Below, one piece after another: positions 53,286 through 61,504 of a DNA stretch of 64,000 nt. Source of the DNA: DATCHW01 sp036508135 (GTDB taxonomy: Bacteria; Bacteroidota; Ignavibacteria; Tepidaquicellales; Tepidaquicellaceae). The stretch is from contig DATCHW010000020.1 of NCBI GenBank assembly GCA_036508135.1, forward strand, positions 1 through 64,000. Direction: 5' to 3'. The stretch's first letter is position 1. Every line of letters starts with the position of its first letter. The notes beneath the pieces were generated by a model that worked only from the letters and a program-made list of their open reading frames with translations, was not told the origin of the DNA and made no database searches. The translations under genes were made by a program, and so were the position numbers.

Positions 53286-53801
53286 AAACCGGGTGGATAA
53301 AAAATTCTACCAAAAGTAAAAATAAATAAAACTGTTAAATTACAACTTAAGTAAAAAAGCGGTAAAAGTTTGTCAGTATATGCCATTTTAAATATTGATA
53401 AATCAAAGAATTGTTCAAAAAAATATTTATCGAAAAAACTGCCAAAACTATGCCATTTTTATTTTTTGCATATTTGTTATTTATTTTAAAGAATTTATGC
53501 AAAAACATATAACCATATATTATTATGGTTACAAACAAAAATAAGAAATAAAAACTAATAAGTCAATAAGGAGAATATCAATTAATAATTAGTGATTAAT
53601 AATTGATAATTTAAGAGCTGCTTGGAAAAGACCGAACCATGATTTACGGTCAGGATTAGCAAGATCGTTTAAGCTGTACTTTCCCCTTTGGATAGCGAAT
53701 CCCAATCCCTTGAGGGAGATTGATTGGTAGGGAAAGGTTAAATACGATATGAGGGTAGGGTTTTATAGAGAAAGATGGTCTTTTGATTTCTTGATTTTAT
53801 A
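53286..53801. other. AT-rich intergenic stretch bordering the defence-like cluster
   Basis: No gene is supported. 53586-53770 has a long open minus-strand frame without a start, reading SISLKGLGFAIQRGKYSLND and then LANPDRKSWFGLFQAALK. It looks coding-like and could be a decayed gene or conserved repeat. At 53568 an AATAAGGAGAATATC resembles an RBS but precedes only simple TTAATAATTAG sequence. Confidence 0.35.
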
Positions 53802-54758
53802 TTAAATATTTTTAAACGATAATATTTTTCTTTCTATTTCATTTAATGAAAGAATATTATCAATAAATATATATCTATATTTTTTCTTTAAATATAAAGA
53901 AGTATATGAATAATCTTTGACTTCAATAATATTTTTTTGGAATGACGGAAAACATTTTTGTATCCTTGATTCTGGTATATTTTTAATACTGAAGAATGTT
54001 ATAATAATTTTTCTAATTTTGTCTGTATCAACATTTTTCACGATTTCAGTTAGCTTAGATAAATTTATATATATGTTAAAATCCGGATCAAATGATTTCA
54101 GAGATTTTTCAAGGAAATTGTCAGCAATAAAACAATAAACAATTGAATTAGATATTTCCGGATTTTGGAAAATTAATTTTTCATACCCATTTTTAAACAC
54201 ATTATACTTTTTATCTAAAAATATTTGTGTTATTCTTTTTTCTACCTGGTTGATTTTTTCTATAAGAGATAATCTTTTAAATTTGTTTTGTTCATTTATA
54301 GTTTTTTCTTGTTCTTTCAATTTTTCCAAAATTGGAGAAATTACAAAATTAATTCTGTTTTTTAGTTTGTTTCTAAAATTAATATTTGGAGATTTCCAAC
54401 CAATAATATTTTCTGTAATTTTATCAAAATGGATTTTATAATTTTCGTTAGAATCATTTTCCTTAGGTTTAAAATGATCATTCCGAATAGTATAAATAAC
54501 TTTTTTCGCCAAACCTTCTGTGAACCCTGCCTCAAAATATACGGACGGACGAGCATAAGTTAAATCAGCAATACAGAAATCAGATTTTTTAATAAGATTA
54601 ATTATTTTACTATCAATTTTCCCGAGAAAATCTATTTTATCTACCCTTAAAGCATTTATATCTAATTTCTTTAGAACTTTCGAAATCGCATTTTTATATA
54701 TGTCTTCGACATCTGATTTGCCAAAAGCACAGGCAATAAAACAATTTAATTTACGCAT
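53802..54758 (-). CDS. TIR-like / nucleoside 2-deoxyribosyltransferase-like protein
   Basis: 318 aa. The N-terminal ~120 residues match the TIR/NDT-type fold: NCFIACAFGKSDVEDIYKNA, then ALRVDKID, KIINLIKKSDFCIADLTYAR and SVYFEAGFTEGLAKKVIYTI. ADLT followed by a P-x-V-Y-F-E-A-G equivalent is the catalytic-type glutamate context of NAD- or nucleotide-handling members. The C-terminal ~200 residues are Lys/Ile-rich, mostly helical and unrecognised. It is the last gene of the minus-strand cluster and follows the 55-aa gene by three bases. Probable role: effector or sensor of an anti-phage system (inference from fold and context). Confidence 0.68.
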   Translation of the reverse strand: MRKLNCFIACAFGKSDVEDIYKNAISKVLKKLDINALRVDKIDFLGKIDSKIINLIKKSDFCIADLTYARPSVYFEAGFTEGLAKKVIYTIRNDHFKPKENDSNENYKIHFDKITENIIGWKSPNINFRNKLKNRINFVISPILEKLKEQEKTINEQNKFKRLSLIEKINQVEKRITQIFLDKKYNVFKNGYEKLIFQNPEISNSIVYCFIADNFLEKSLKSFDPDFNIYINLSKLTEIVKNVDTDKIRKIIITFFSIKNIPESRIQKCFPSFQKNIIEVKDYSYTSLYLKKKYRYIFIDNILSLNEIERKILSFKNI

Positions 54759-54761
54759 AAT

Positions 54762-54929
54762 TTATTTTATAGATGATTGGATTATATCATCAATTAAGTT
54801 TCTTTGTGTTTCGATTTGTTTTTTATTTTTTAATTTATCGTATAATTCATTCCAATAATTTGGCATTAGACAGATTCTATTGTTTTCCTTGCAATATTCA
54901 ATTAAATCTTCTAATGTTTCCTTCATCAT
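54762..54929 (-). CDS. 55-aa small protein with CLMPNYWNELY motif
   Basis: The minus strand encodes MMKETLEDLIEYCKENNRIC followed by LMPNYWNELYDKLKNKKQ and a short tail, stopping three bases before the TIR-like gene. The layout (short helix, then C-x-x-P-x-x-W-N-E-L) resembles small proteins I have seen beside defence genes; I cannot name the family. The frame continues the PLD gene frame after its stop, so translation could also start slightly earlier. The spacing to the next ATG implies coupling with the TIR-like protein. It could be a partner or regulator of it. Confidence 0.72.
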   Translation of the reverse strand: MMKETLEDLIEYCKENNRICLMPNYWNELYDKLKNKKQIETQRNLIDDIIQSSIK

Positions 54930-54965
54930 TAAGTAAAATTCTAATTCCTGTATTAAAATAATTTT

Positions 54966-56093
54966 TTAAAGTTTAAAAAAATCTAATACAAATTTCATCT
55001 TTTCGTTTATTATTGGATATTGTTCAGGCATCAACCACCCTGGAATTTCTCCAATGCAAGATTTCCCTAAATAATCTATTTTTAATCCCCCTTCTTGTTT
55101 TTTTGTAAGTGCTAATGCAAACTTTTGTGACATACTTAAATCTTTATTGATAATAAAATTTATTAATTTTATTAAATCTTCTTTCACCATCCTATTTTTT
55201 ACTGCCCATGTTCTCATACCCATTCCCGAACCTGATGCAATAGCATGAAGATTTAAAAAGAAGAGTTTCAATTCCCATTCACTTATTTTTTTTAAATTTT
55301 GCTTTAAATAAATATTTCTCTTGAATCTTTTAAGTCTCCAATTCTCATCATCTTTTGTAAAATATTGTTCAATAAATATTTTGAAATAATCGAATAAATA
55401 CTTTTTCTTAAATTTATGAAAAGGTTCTAAATGATAGTCATAAATTATTTTAGTTTTGAATTCATGACAAAATAAATCGAATAGATATGTAAATGGCAAC
55501 TTTGTTTCATATCGTTTTATTAATAAACCTTTTGCAATGTTATATCTATTTAATATTGATTCATACAATTCAACATATTCATTTTTTATTTTAACTTTTC
55601 TGTATCTATGCGATAGATCAGGTTTTTTATAAAATGATCTGTAATATTCTATTACTTCTTTGCTTAATTCTTTATAACTCTCTTTTTTTAAAAATTCAAA
55701 ATACCTTTCAATTTTGACTAATTCATAATCAATTAAAACATTTACTTCTTTATGTAATGAAATACCACTATCAGTGAAGTTTGAAGATCCGATAATTGCA
55801 CAAATTCCTTTCTTATTCTTTTTAAAATAATATATTTTAGCATGAAGAGAATTATCATCATAAACGTAAACTTTCTTATTATCATCTAATAAATCTAAAA
55901 TCTTTTCAAATAAATCTGGTGTGGCTGGATATGTTAATCTACAGATTAATGTAAATATTTTATCTTGTTTTAAAATATCAAACAGCAAATCATTTTCAGA
56001 AATAAAAGGTGAACAAATTAAAATTTCATCAGAAATATTTAAGCATTCATAAATTATTGCTTTTAATTTAAAAGAGAGATTATCAATAATCAT
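54966..56093 (-). CDS. Phospholipase D-family nuclease-like protein
   Basis: 375 aa with a single PLD-type motif: SLHAKIYYFKKNKKGICAII then GSSNFTDSGI (~83-112), i.e. H-x-K followed by the GSxN element, and the E of HKEVNVLID. A single motif suggests dimerisation, as in PLD-family endonucleases. The remaining ~230 residues are helical, Lys/Phe/Tyr-rich and unfamiliar, without helicase motifs. It sits between the DUF4062 gene (33 bases upstream) and the 55-aa gene. Probable nucleic-acid cleaving effector; phospholipid or other phosphodiester substrates are possible. Confidence 0.72.
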   Translation of the reverse strand: MIIDNLSFKLKAIIYECLNISDEILICSPFISENDLLFDILKQDKIFTLICRLTYPATPDLFEKILDLLDDNKKVYVYDDNSLHAKIYYFKKNKKGICAIIGSSNFTDSGISLHKEVNVLIDYELVKIERYFEFLKKESYKELSKEVIEYYRSFYKKPDLSHRYRKVKIKNEYVELYESILNRYNIAKGLLIKRYETKLPFTYLFDLFCHEFKTKIIYDYHLEPFHKFKKKYLFDYFKIFIEQYFTKDDENWRLKRFKRNIYLKQNLKKISEWELKLFFLNLHAIASGSGMGMRTWAVKNRMVKEDLIKLINFIINKDLSMSQKFALALTKKQEGGLKIDYLGKSCIGEIPGWLMPEQYPIINEKMKFVLDFFKL

Positions 56094-56126
56094 TTGTATA
56101 TTGTAAATTTTTAAATATTGTTGATC

Positions 56127-56990
56127 TTATTTAATATTAACATTTATGCTTCCCGACGATTTTAGTAATTCTCCAATCTCTTTTCTTACAGCAGTTCCAA
56201 ATGCGGTTGGGGAAATTCCGACGATAATTTCTCCTTCTTGTCCTGAATTTCTTAATGGTGTAAAATAAACATAATCACTTCCTGAGGGTATTTGTTCAAA
56301 TCCTAATAATTCTCCAAATTGAGTCGTTTTTTCAGGTATACTATCCATTGCTTTTTTCAATACATCTTCTGTTACTAATTCTCCCATTTTGATACCGTAA
56401 TTGGAAGTAATATAATTAACAGCAACCGAACTAAGTGATTCTAATGGAATACCAATTCCTTTTAAATCAATATGTTTATGTTCAGTTATAAATTCGGAAT
56501 CTAATATTTGTTTTAAAAGGCTTTTTAAATGTATTGAATCATTAAAAAATTGGATATAAAAACCTTTTTTATCTTTTTGAATTATATCTATGAAATCGAA
56601 TACTTTATTATTGTCTGCAAATACGGGATTATATGGTCTTTCGGTTGTATTATTTTTTAAATAGCATAGTCTTTCGTCAAAGACTTCTTTTCGTATAAAT
56701 ACTCTAATTTCCTTATCTAATTTTACTGCTTCATCATATTCAGCATGAGTTATAGATTTATTTGGGTCTTTGTAATATGGAGCTCCATATCTCCCTGATA
56801 TAACTACTATTAATAAATTGCATATATATATGTTTTCTAAGCAAACATCATGTCTATGCTTTCCTGGTACCATAGGAAAGTTATCTCTATCACTCATGAG
56901 TGGAAAATGACCCTTGTCACGGATAAATTGTTCAACTTCAGCTCTTAAATCTTTTAAATCATAACATGTTGAGGATAAAAAAATATTCAT
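56127..56990 (-). CDS. DUF4062 domain-containing protein
   Basis: 287 aa starting MNIFLSSTCYDLKDLRAEVE, then DRDNFPMVPGKHRHDVCLEN and LLIVVISGRYGAPYYKDPNK SITHAEY (residues 1-95). This is the DUF4062 signature, a TIR-related fold often found at the N-terminus of defence and signalling proteins, usually fused to NACHT or other modules. Here the C-terminal ~190 residues are a different, shorter domain ending in GEIIVGISPTAFGTAVRKEI, with no ATPase motif. It is 33 bases ahead of the PLD gene, so the two are probably co-expressed. Role inferred from context only. Confidence 0.78.
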   Translation of the reverse strand: MNIFLSSTCYDLKDLRAEVEQFIRDKGHFPLMSDRDNFPMVPGKHRHDVCLENIYICNLLIVVISGRYGAPYYKDPNKSITHAEYDEAVKLDKEIRVFIRKEVFDERLCYLKNNTTERPYNPVFADNNKVFDFIDIIQKDKKGFYIQFFNDSIHLKSLLKQILDSEFITEHKHIDLKGIGIPLESLSSVAVNYITSNYGIKMGELVTEDVLKKAMDSIPEKTTQFGELLGFEQIPSGSDYVYFTPLRNSGQEGEIIVGISPTAFGTAVRKEIGELLKSSGSINVNIK

Positions 56991-57021
56991 TATTTGTATT
57001 ATTAATTTTAAAAAAATTATT

Positions 57022-57621
57022 TTAATATATACTATGCCCTTTTAGTTTACAATATTTTATTAACTCATTCAAATTTTTGTATACGATATTACCCAGTTTA
57101 TCTAATTCTTTTATAATATTGTTATAAGCAATAGGGTCATTATATTTTAATTCTGGATAAATAACAACAATGTTATTGTTTACACATGAATGCTCTGAAA
57201 ATTTTGAATTAAATGATTTTAAAGATACAGCAAATTTATCGAGCAATTTCTTTAAACTTTTTTTATAAATTTGGTTATCAATATGTTCATAGTTATTAAA
57301 AAATTTTTCAATCATAATGCTCGTATTGATGTGAAATCCAATATTGCTTGAATATTTATGTGTTATATATTCTAATATGTTTTTATCCAAAGGTATCATT
57401 ATTCTCTTCAAACTAATCATATCCTGCTCTGGTATTTTTGAAAAAAAAGAAAATAATATCAAAGAAAGGTATAAAATTGCAAAAAATAGAATAATTATTA
57501 TATAAATATAAAGATTTGCTTGAATAAAATTAAACCCATATTCATTTGCAAAAACATTAACAAAATATGCGATTATAAATAAAGTTAAAATTGATAAAAA
57601 TATTGTATTTATTTTTTTCAA
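57022..57621 (-). CDS. Two-helix membrane protein of unknown function
   Basis: 199 aa. TTG at 57621 heads MKKINTIFLSILTLF, the first membrane segment (~7-25); the second is YIYIIIILFFAILYLSLILF (~38-62). The rest is a cytoplasmic, Asn/Lys-rich helical domain. No motif is recognised. A short purine stretch, CAGGAAAT, lies upstream of the TTG. Membrane-anchored small proteins in defence clusters sometimes act as pore-type effectors, but nothing here proves it. It lies between the ApeA-like and DUF4062 genes (77- and 31-base gaps). Confidence 0.62.
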   Translation of the reverse strand: MKKINTIFLSILTLFIIAYFVNVFANEYGFNFIQANLYIYIIIILFFAILYLSLILFSFFSKIPEQDMISLKRIMIPLDKNILEYITHKYSSNIGFHINTSIMIEKFFNNYEHIDNQIYKKSLKKLLDKFAVSLKSFNSKFSEHSCVNNNIVVIYPELKYNDPIAYNNIIKELDKLGNIVYKNLNELIKYCKLKGHSIY

Positions 57622-57698
57622 GTTTTCAAGTGTTTTTTTATTTCCTGACTTTAAATATTACTCTATTTATGTTTAATAACTATGTCATACTTTTTTAC

Positions 57699-58958
57699 TC
57701 ATATAGGGAATGGAAAGCTCTTATAAGTCTTATCCAAGCAAGAAAATATTAAATCTCTATTTAGTTGTCTTAACTTTTTAAATTCTTTGTAAATTTCATT
57801 AAATTCAAATTTATTAAATTTTGAATGAACTATATCATTTCTATAGTCTGAAATTAAATATTTGTTTCTTTTCTTGTTTTGTTCTTTTGTTCTAATATTC
57901 TCTTTGAAAGAATAATCTTTAATATCCAACCCTAACAATTTCGTTGTTTTTAATAATTTTTCTTCTAAACGACCGTTTCTCTTTATAATTGAAGTCATAG
58001 ATTCTAATGCTAAAAATGCCCAAATTACTTGTGATTCAAAAATTTTAATATCATTTGTTGCTCTGAATCGATGGATTGCTGTTCTTAATTTATCCTTTTC
58101 TTTATATTTCCTAAATTTATTTATTATTTTCGCTATATAACTAATAGTAAAAATATTTGAGAACTTTACTTGAAAATGGTCTTCTAAATATTCTTCGCTT
58201 TTTGAAAATTCAGAAGTTCTAAATTTTATTTCTTTTATTAATTTATTTTCTTTATTATAAATGTAAATATTTTTTCCGAAAAATCCTAAATAATGATCGA
58301 AAACTAATGAAAAAATTAATAATATATCATTAATTATATCTTCAGATAATTTTATTTTTTTATCCAAATCAGATTTTCCATTTCTTAATGGGAATTCAAA
58401 TGTTGGATAAATAAATTTATGCATTTTTGAATCTGCTCCTTTATCACCTGTAAATGTAATAAATTCATAAAATCGAACATTTTTCCTGTTAATATTCATT
58501 ATTTTTTCATCTTCTCCAAACTTTAGAACATAATCTTCTCTAATACCATAATAATATTTTAAAAATCTTTCAAAATATTTTATAAATGGAATCTGGTATT
58601 CAATTTTTAACTTCACACTCTTTTCATCACTAAAATGAAATATTTGACAATATTCATTAATATTAAAATGTAAATAAGATATATTTAATGCAAGTCCTTG
58701 ATTAATTGAATATCCTGTTATTATACCTTCAATTATTCTATTAGCTTTGTCTTTGAAAATGAATTTTGAATGTATTGATTCATGCAGTTCTTTATCGAAG
58801 TTTTCATTAAAAATAAAATCACCTTTCATATTATCTCGTGAATAAATATCATATTCAAACTCACATTCTACGACTGAATACTTTTTATGATTGATTATTT
58901 CTAATGTGCCAAATGTTTTTATCTTATTTATATATTTTCGAGTTAAACTATTTTCCAT
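57699..58958 (-). CDS. ApeA-like HEPN-domain protein
   Basis: 419 aa. The N-terminal ~200 residues are a beta-rich region without a recognised name. The C-terminal ~170 residues are helical, with FLALESMTSIIKRNGRLEEK (~315-335) and the HEPN ribonuclease motif R-x4-H in YRNDIVHSKFN (~374-384). The layout (beta N-domain plus HEPN with an LE...RN..H signature) resembles the single-gene anti-phage protein ApeA. HEPN proteins usually cleave RNA. Its start overlaps the 67-aa gene by 16 bases, so they are coupled. The ApeA assignment is inference; the HEPN motif is visible. Confidence 0.62.
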   Translation of the reverse strand: MENSLTRKYINKIKTFGTLEIINHKKYSVVECEFEYDIYSRDNMKGDFIFNENFDKELHESIHSKFIFKDKANRIIEGIITGYSINQGLALNISYLHFNINEYCQIFHFSDEKSVKLKIEYQIPFIKYFERFLKYYYGIREDYVLKFGEDEKIMNINRKNVRFYEFITFTGDKGADSKMHKFIYPTFEFPLRNGKSDLDKKIKLSEDIINDILLIFSLVFDHYLGFFGKNIYIYNKENKLIKEIKFRTSEFSKSEEYLEDHFQVKFSNIFTISYIAKIINKFRKYKEKDKLRTAIHRFRATNDIKIFESQVIWAFLALESMTSIIKRNGRLEEKLLKTTKLLGLDIKDYSFKENIRTKEQNKKRNKYLISDYRNDIVHSKFNKFEFNEIYKEFKKLRQLNRDLIFSCLDKTYKSFPFPI

Positions 58959-59146
58959 TTTCTATTGATGGAATATTCTTTCAAAAATGTTTCAAAAACT
59001 TTTGCTGTGAAAAATATTAATAAGTGTTCGTTTTTATAAATATAGTCAATTTTATTAAAATATCGATGATAATGATGTTCAGTAATATTCCACCAGTATA
59101 TGGCTTCGATAGTTGAATTTATGATATCTTTATCTGTAGGTATCAT
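58943..59146 (-). CDS. 67-aa protein coupled between two HEPN-type genes
   Basis: MIPTDKDIINSTIEAIYWWN and ITEHHYHRYFNKIDYIYKNE, then a hydrophobic LLIFFTAKVF. I do not recognise the family. Its ATG overlaps the preceding gene's stop (ATGA) and its end overlaps the ApeA-like start by 16 bases. Such tight overlap on both sides supports a real, translated gene. It could be a small subunit or antitoxin-like partner. Confidence 0.55.
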   Translation of the reverse strand: MIPTDKDIINSTIEAIYWWNITEHHYHRYFNKIDYIYKNEHLLIFFTAKVFETFLKEYSINRKWKIV

Positions 59147-59991
59147 TTTTTACTTATTTGAAATATTGCTGCATTCAAAACTTGCCAACATATTTTTGCT
59201 GTATGCTCATCTGGGTTGAATCCCGAACTTACCTGCTCAAAAGGGTGAATGTAATTTCTAAAATCTCTTAAAGCATGACTGAATTTTTTCACATCTTCTT
59301 TTATAAAACCAATCTCATGAGCAACGTCAATTAAATTATTCAAAGTCCATTTATGAAATGCCAATACTTTATTTTCGTTCTTTGGAGAAGAATTTGATTG
59401 ATTAAATTCTTTTGGAAATTTAGTCGCAATACCTAATAAAATTCCTTCTAATGTACTTCCCGAAAGAAATATGACTGATAAAGGAGCTTTTACCGATAAA
59501 CATTTTTTTATTTCTTCAATTCTCAATTTTATTGTTTCAGTAATAACGCTATCTAATCCGAGTTTATCTAATGAAATATCGCTGAATTCCTTTTTTAAAA
59601 AATCATCTTCTTTAATTTCGTTTTTCTCTTCATCGAAATTAATTTTATCTGTTTTGCTGAAAAATATATCTTTTTCCTTTCGAATTACTTTCCAACCATC
59701 AAAAGCAAGGTATTGGTTGAAATCCTTAATTAATTCATCTAACTGACTAAACCGGGTAATAAAATTCACTGGTGAAAATACTTTTTTTATACACTTATCA
59801 ATTTCGGGTGTTCCGTTGATTTTAGACAATTTATCATCAGTGTATATCCATCTTGAGGGAAAACCTTGGCCATAACTATCGTTAAACCCTAATTCATTAA
59901 AAAAGGCCACTAATTCATGACCCTTTCGGTATTCAGTTTCTTCATTAATTAAATTTCTGAGTTTTTCTAATGTTTTTTTTTGAAGTATCAT
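59143..59991 (-). CDS. AbiJ-like abortive-infection protein with HEPN-type C-terminus
   Basis: 282 aa. The N-terminal half (LVAFFNELGFNDSYGQGFPS, YTDDKLSKINGTPEIDKCIK, FNQYLAFDGWKVIRKEKDIF) resembles N-terminal domains of AbiJ-type proteins. The C-terminal half has SVIFLSGSTLEGILLGIATK, ALRDFRNYIHPFEQVSSGFN and ICWQVLNAAIFQISKK; the FRNYIHP is a HEPN-like R...H element. HEPN-type proteins are RNA-cleaving toxins in abortive infection. It is the first gene of the cluster and shares ATGA with the 67-aa gene. The Abi family name is a tentative identification. Confidence 0.62.
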   Translation of the reverse strand: MILQKKTLEKLRNLINEETEYRKGHELVAFFNELGFNDSYGQGFPSRWIYTDDKLSKINGTPEIDKCIKKVFSPVNFITRFSQLDELIKDFNQYLAFDGWKVIRKEKDIFFSKTDKINFDEEKNEIKEDDFLKKEFSDISLDKLGLDSVITETIKLRIEEIKKCLSVKAPLSVIFLSGSTLEGILLGIATKFPKEFNQSNSSPKNENKVLAFHKWTLNNLIDVAHEIGFIKEDVKKFSHALRDFRNYIHPFEQVSSGFNPDEHTAKICWQVLNAAIFQISKK

Positions 59992-59996
59992 ATTAC

Positions 59997-60135
59997 TTAT
60001 ATTTTATCTTTAATTTCCCACACCTTCTCTATTTCGTCTTTGATTTTTTGTTCGTAAAGTTTTATGAGTTCTTTGTTTGCGTCTATTAATTCCTGAAAAA
60101 GATATTGAAAATATTCTAAACCCTTTTTTAACCGA
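59997..60135 (-). pseudogene. C-terminal remnant resembling a type I restriction subunit
   Basis: The minus strand encodes VKKGLEYFQYLFQELIDANK and ELIKLYEQKIKDEIEKVWEI, then a stop. The pattern ELI..NK.LI.LYE.KIKD.I..VW is what I know from C-termini of HsdS/HsdM-type restriction subunits. Nothing upstream in the same frame continues it. It is a truncated relic at the head of the defence-like cluster, so the island has been rearranged. Confidence 0.55.
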
Positions 60136-60244
60136 AGAAATTAAAGTTGAGCAACTGACAAATAGGTCGTTTTTAGATGAAAAATGTAAAAAGACATATT
60201 TGCAAGAATATAAGACCAGACGAAACAGATTAATTTCACAATAA
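60125..60244 (+). pseudogene. Unidentified coding-like fragment
   Basis: The plus strand is open and reads LTEEIKVEQLTNRSFLDEKC then KKTYLQEYKTRRNRLISQ to a stop. It has no start, overlaps the previous fragment in the other orientation, and is charged like a real C-terminus. A Cas1-like tail came to mind but I cannot support it. Probably part of a decayed gene. Confidence 0.3.
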
Positions 60245-60258
60245 TCTTACAGGAGTTC

Positions 60259-61323
60259 TTACTCTATTGTATAAACTCCATCTTTCGTGCAGATTCCTTT
60301 CTCTAAACCGGGATATTTTATCAAAGCTTCATCTAATCCTGATTTTGCAATTTCGACTATATAATTAATAATGTTATTATTCAAACTGTAACTTGCTGTT
60401 CTGGATACCATTGCAGGTATGTTAGGAACACAATAATGTATTACATCATAAAGATTATATGTCGGACTTGATATTGTAGTTGGACGGCTTGTTTCAATAC
60501 ATCCTCCCTGATCAATAGATACATCAATGATTACAGCACCTTTTTTCATCGTTTGCACCATTTCTTTTGTAACTATATGAGGTGTTATTTCTCCTTTAAT
60601 CAATACAGCACCTATCAAGACATCAGCAAATTTTACTGCTCTTTCTATTGTGTAAGGATTAAGAACGACAGTTGTAACTTGTTTACCTAAATTACTCTCT
60701 ACCATGCGGAGTTTTTGGAGATCATTATCAAGAATAACTACATGTGCGCCAAGTCCGATAGCAGTGCGTGCAGCATTGTACCCTACTGTTCCTGCACCTA
60801 ATATAACTACTGCCGCCGGTGCTACTCCCGTAATACCTCCCAATAGCGTTCCACGGCTTATATCAAAATGGTTCTCTAAATAACGGGCAGCAATTTGAAC
60901 GGAAATTTGTCCTGCTATTTCGCTCATTGCACTTAAAATCGGTAATCCTCCGTTTTCATTCTCAACATTTTCAAATCCTATAGATGTTATTTTCTTCTCG
61001 CGAAATATATCAATCAATTTCTTCCGCATGAAAAGATGTAAAAATGAAAAAACTATCTGTCCCGGATTTAAATGTGTTGCCTCATCATCCGAAAAAGATG
61101 CAACCTTAGTAATTAATTCAGAACGGTTAAATATCTCTTCCGCAGAATAAGCAAGTCTTGCTCCGACTTTTTCATATTCTTCGTCCTTAAAATGACTTTG
61201 AAGCCCGGCGTCTTTTTCAATAAAAACCTGATTTCCATGTTCGACCAAAGATTTAACTCCACCTGGTGTGAGAGCAATACGTTTTTCTTCAGAGTGAGTT
61301 TCTTTTAAAATTCCAATCCGCAT
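60259..61323 (-). CDS. ald: Alanine dehydrogenase
   Basis: 354 aa, close to the family's ~370. It begins MRIGILKETHSEEKRIALTP GG, has the substrate-binding HLNPGQIVFSFLHLF region (~83-98), the NAD Rossmann motif VILGAGTVGYNAARTA (~172-187) and IDVSIDQGGCIETSRPTT near 276-293. It interconverts L-alanine and pyruvate with NAD+. Upstream is a 181-base gap, and its end faces the decayed defence-cluster border. Confidence 0.95.
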   Translation of the reverse strand: MRIGILKETHSEEKRIALTPGGVKSLVEHGNQVFIEKDAGLQSHFKDEEYEKVGARLAYSAEEIFNRSELITKVASFSDDEATHLNPGQIVFSFLHLFMRKKLIDIFREKKITSIGFENVENENGGLPILSAMSEIAGQISVQIAARYLENHFDISRGTLLGGITGVAPAAVVILGAGTVGYNAARTAIGLGAHVVILDNDLQKLRMVESNLGKQVTTVVLNPYTIERAVKFADVLIGAVLIKGEITPHIVTKEMVQTMKKGAVIIDVSIDQGGCIETSRPTTISSPTYNLYDVIHYCVPNIPAMVSRTASYSLNNNIINYIVEIAKSGLDEALIKYPGLEKGICTKDGVYTIE

Positions 61324-61504
61324 AATTTTTTTGTTTAATTATTAATTAAACCTAATTTAAATAAAAATATCATATAATAAAATGAATGATTAAGTTTATA
61401 TATTTAATTATTTAAAGTACTAATTCTTCTCTGCATTCCCTGATTATGTGTATATCTCATAATCCTGTTGACAATATCATCTCTCTTGTTTCTGAAAATA
61501 TATT

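Noticed and set aside
53347..53538. 63-aa minus-strand frame
   Set aside because: Extreme AT composition, no start context, no recognisable motif.
60125..60244. Cas1 C-terminal fragment
   Set aside because: Only a vague impression from charged C-terminal text; no catalytic residues are in the piece and no CRISPR array is near.
52700..60258. Genomic island integrated by an integrase at tRNA-Ser
   Set aside because: No integrase gene and no second copy of the tRNA 3' end were found in the window; border evidence is only repeats and gene scraps.
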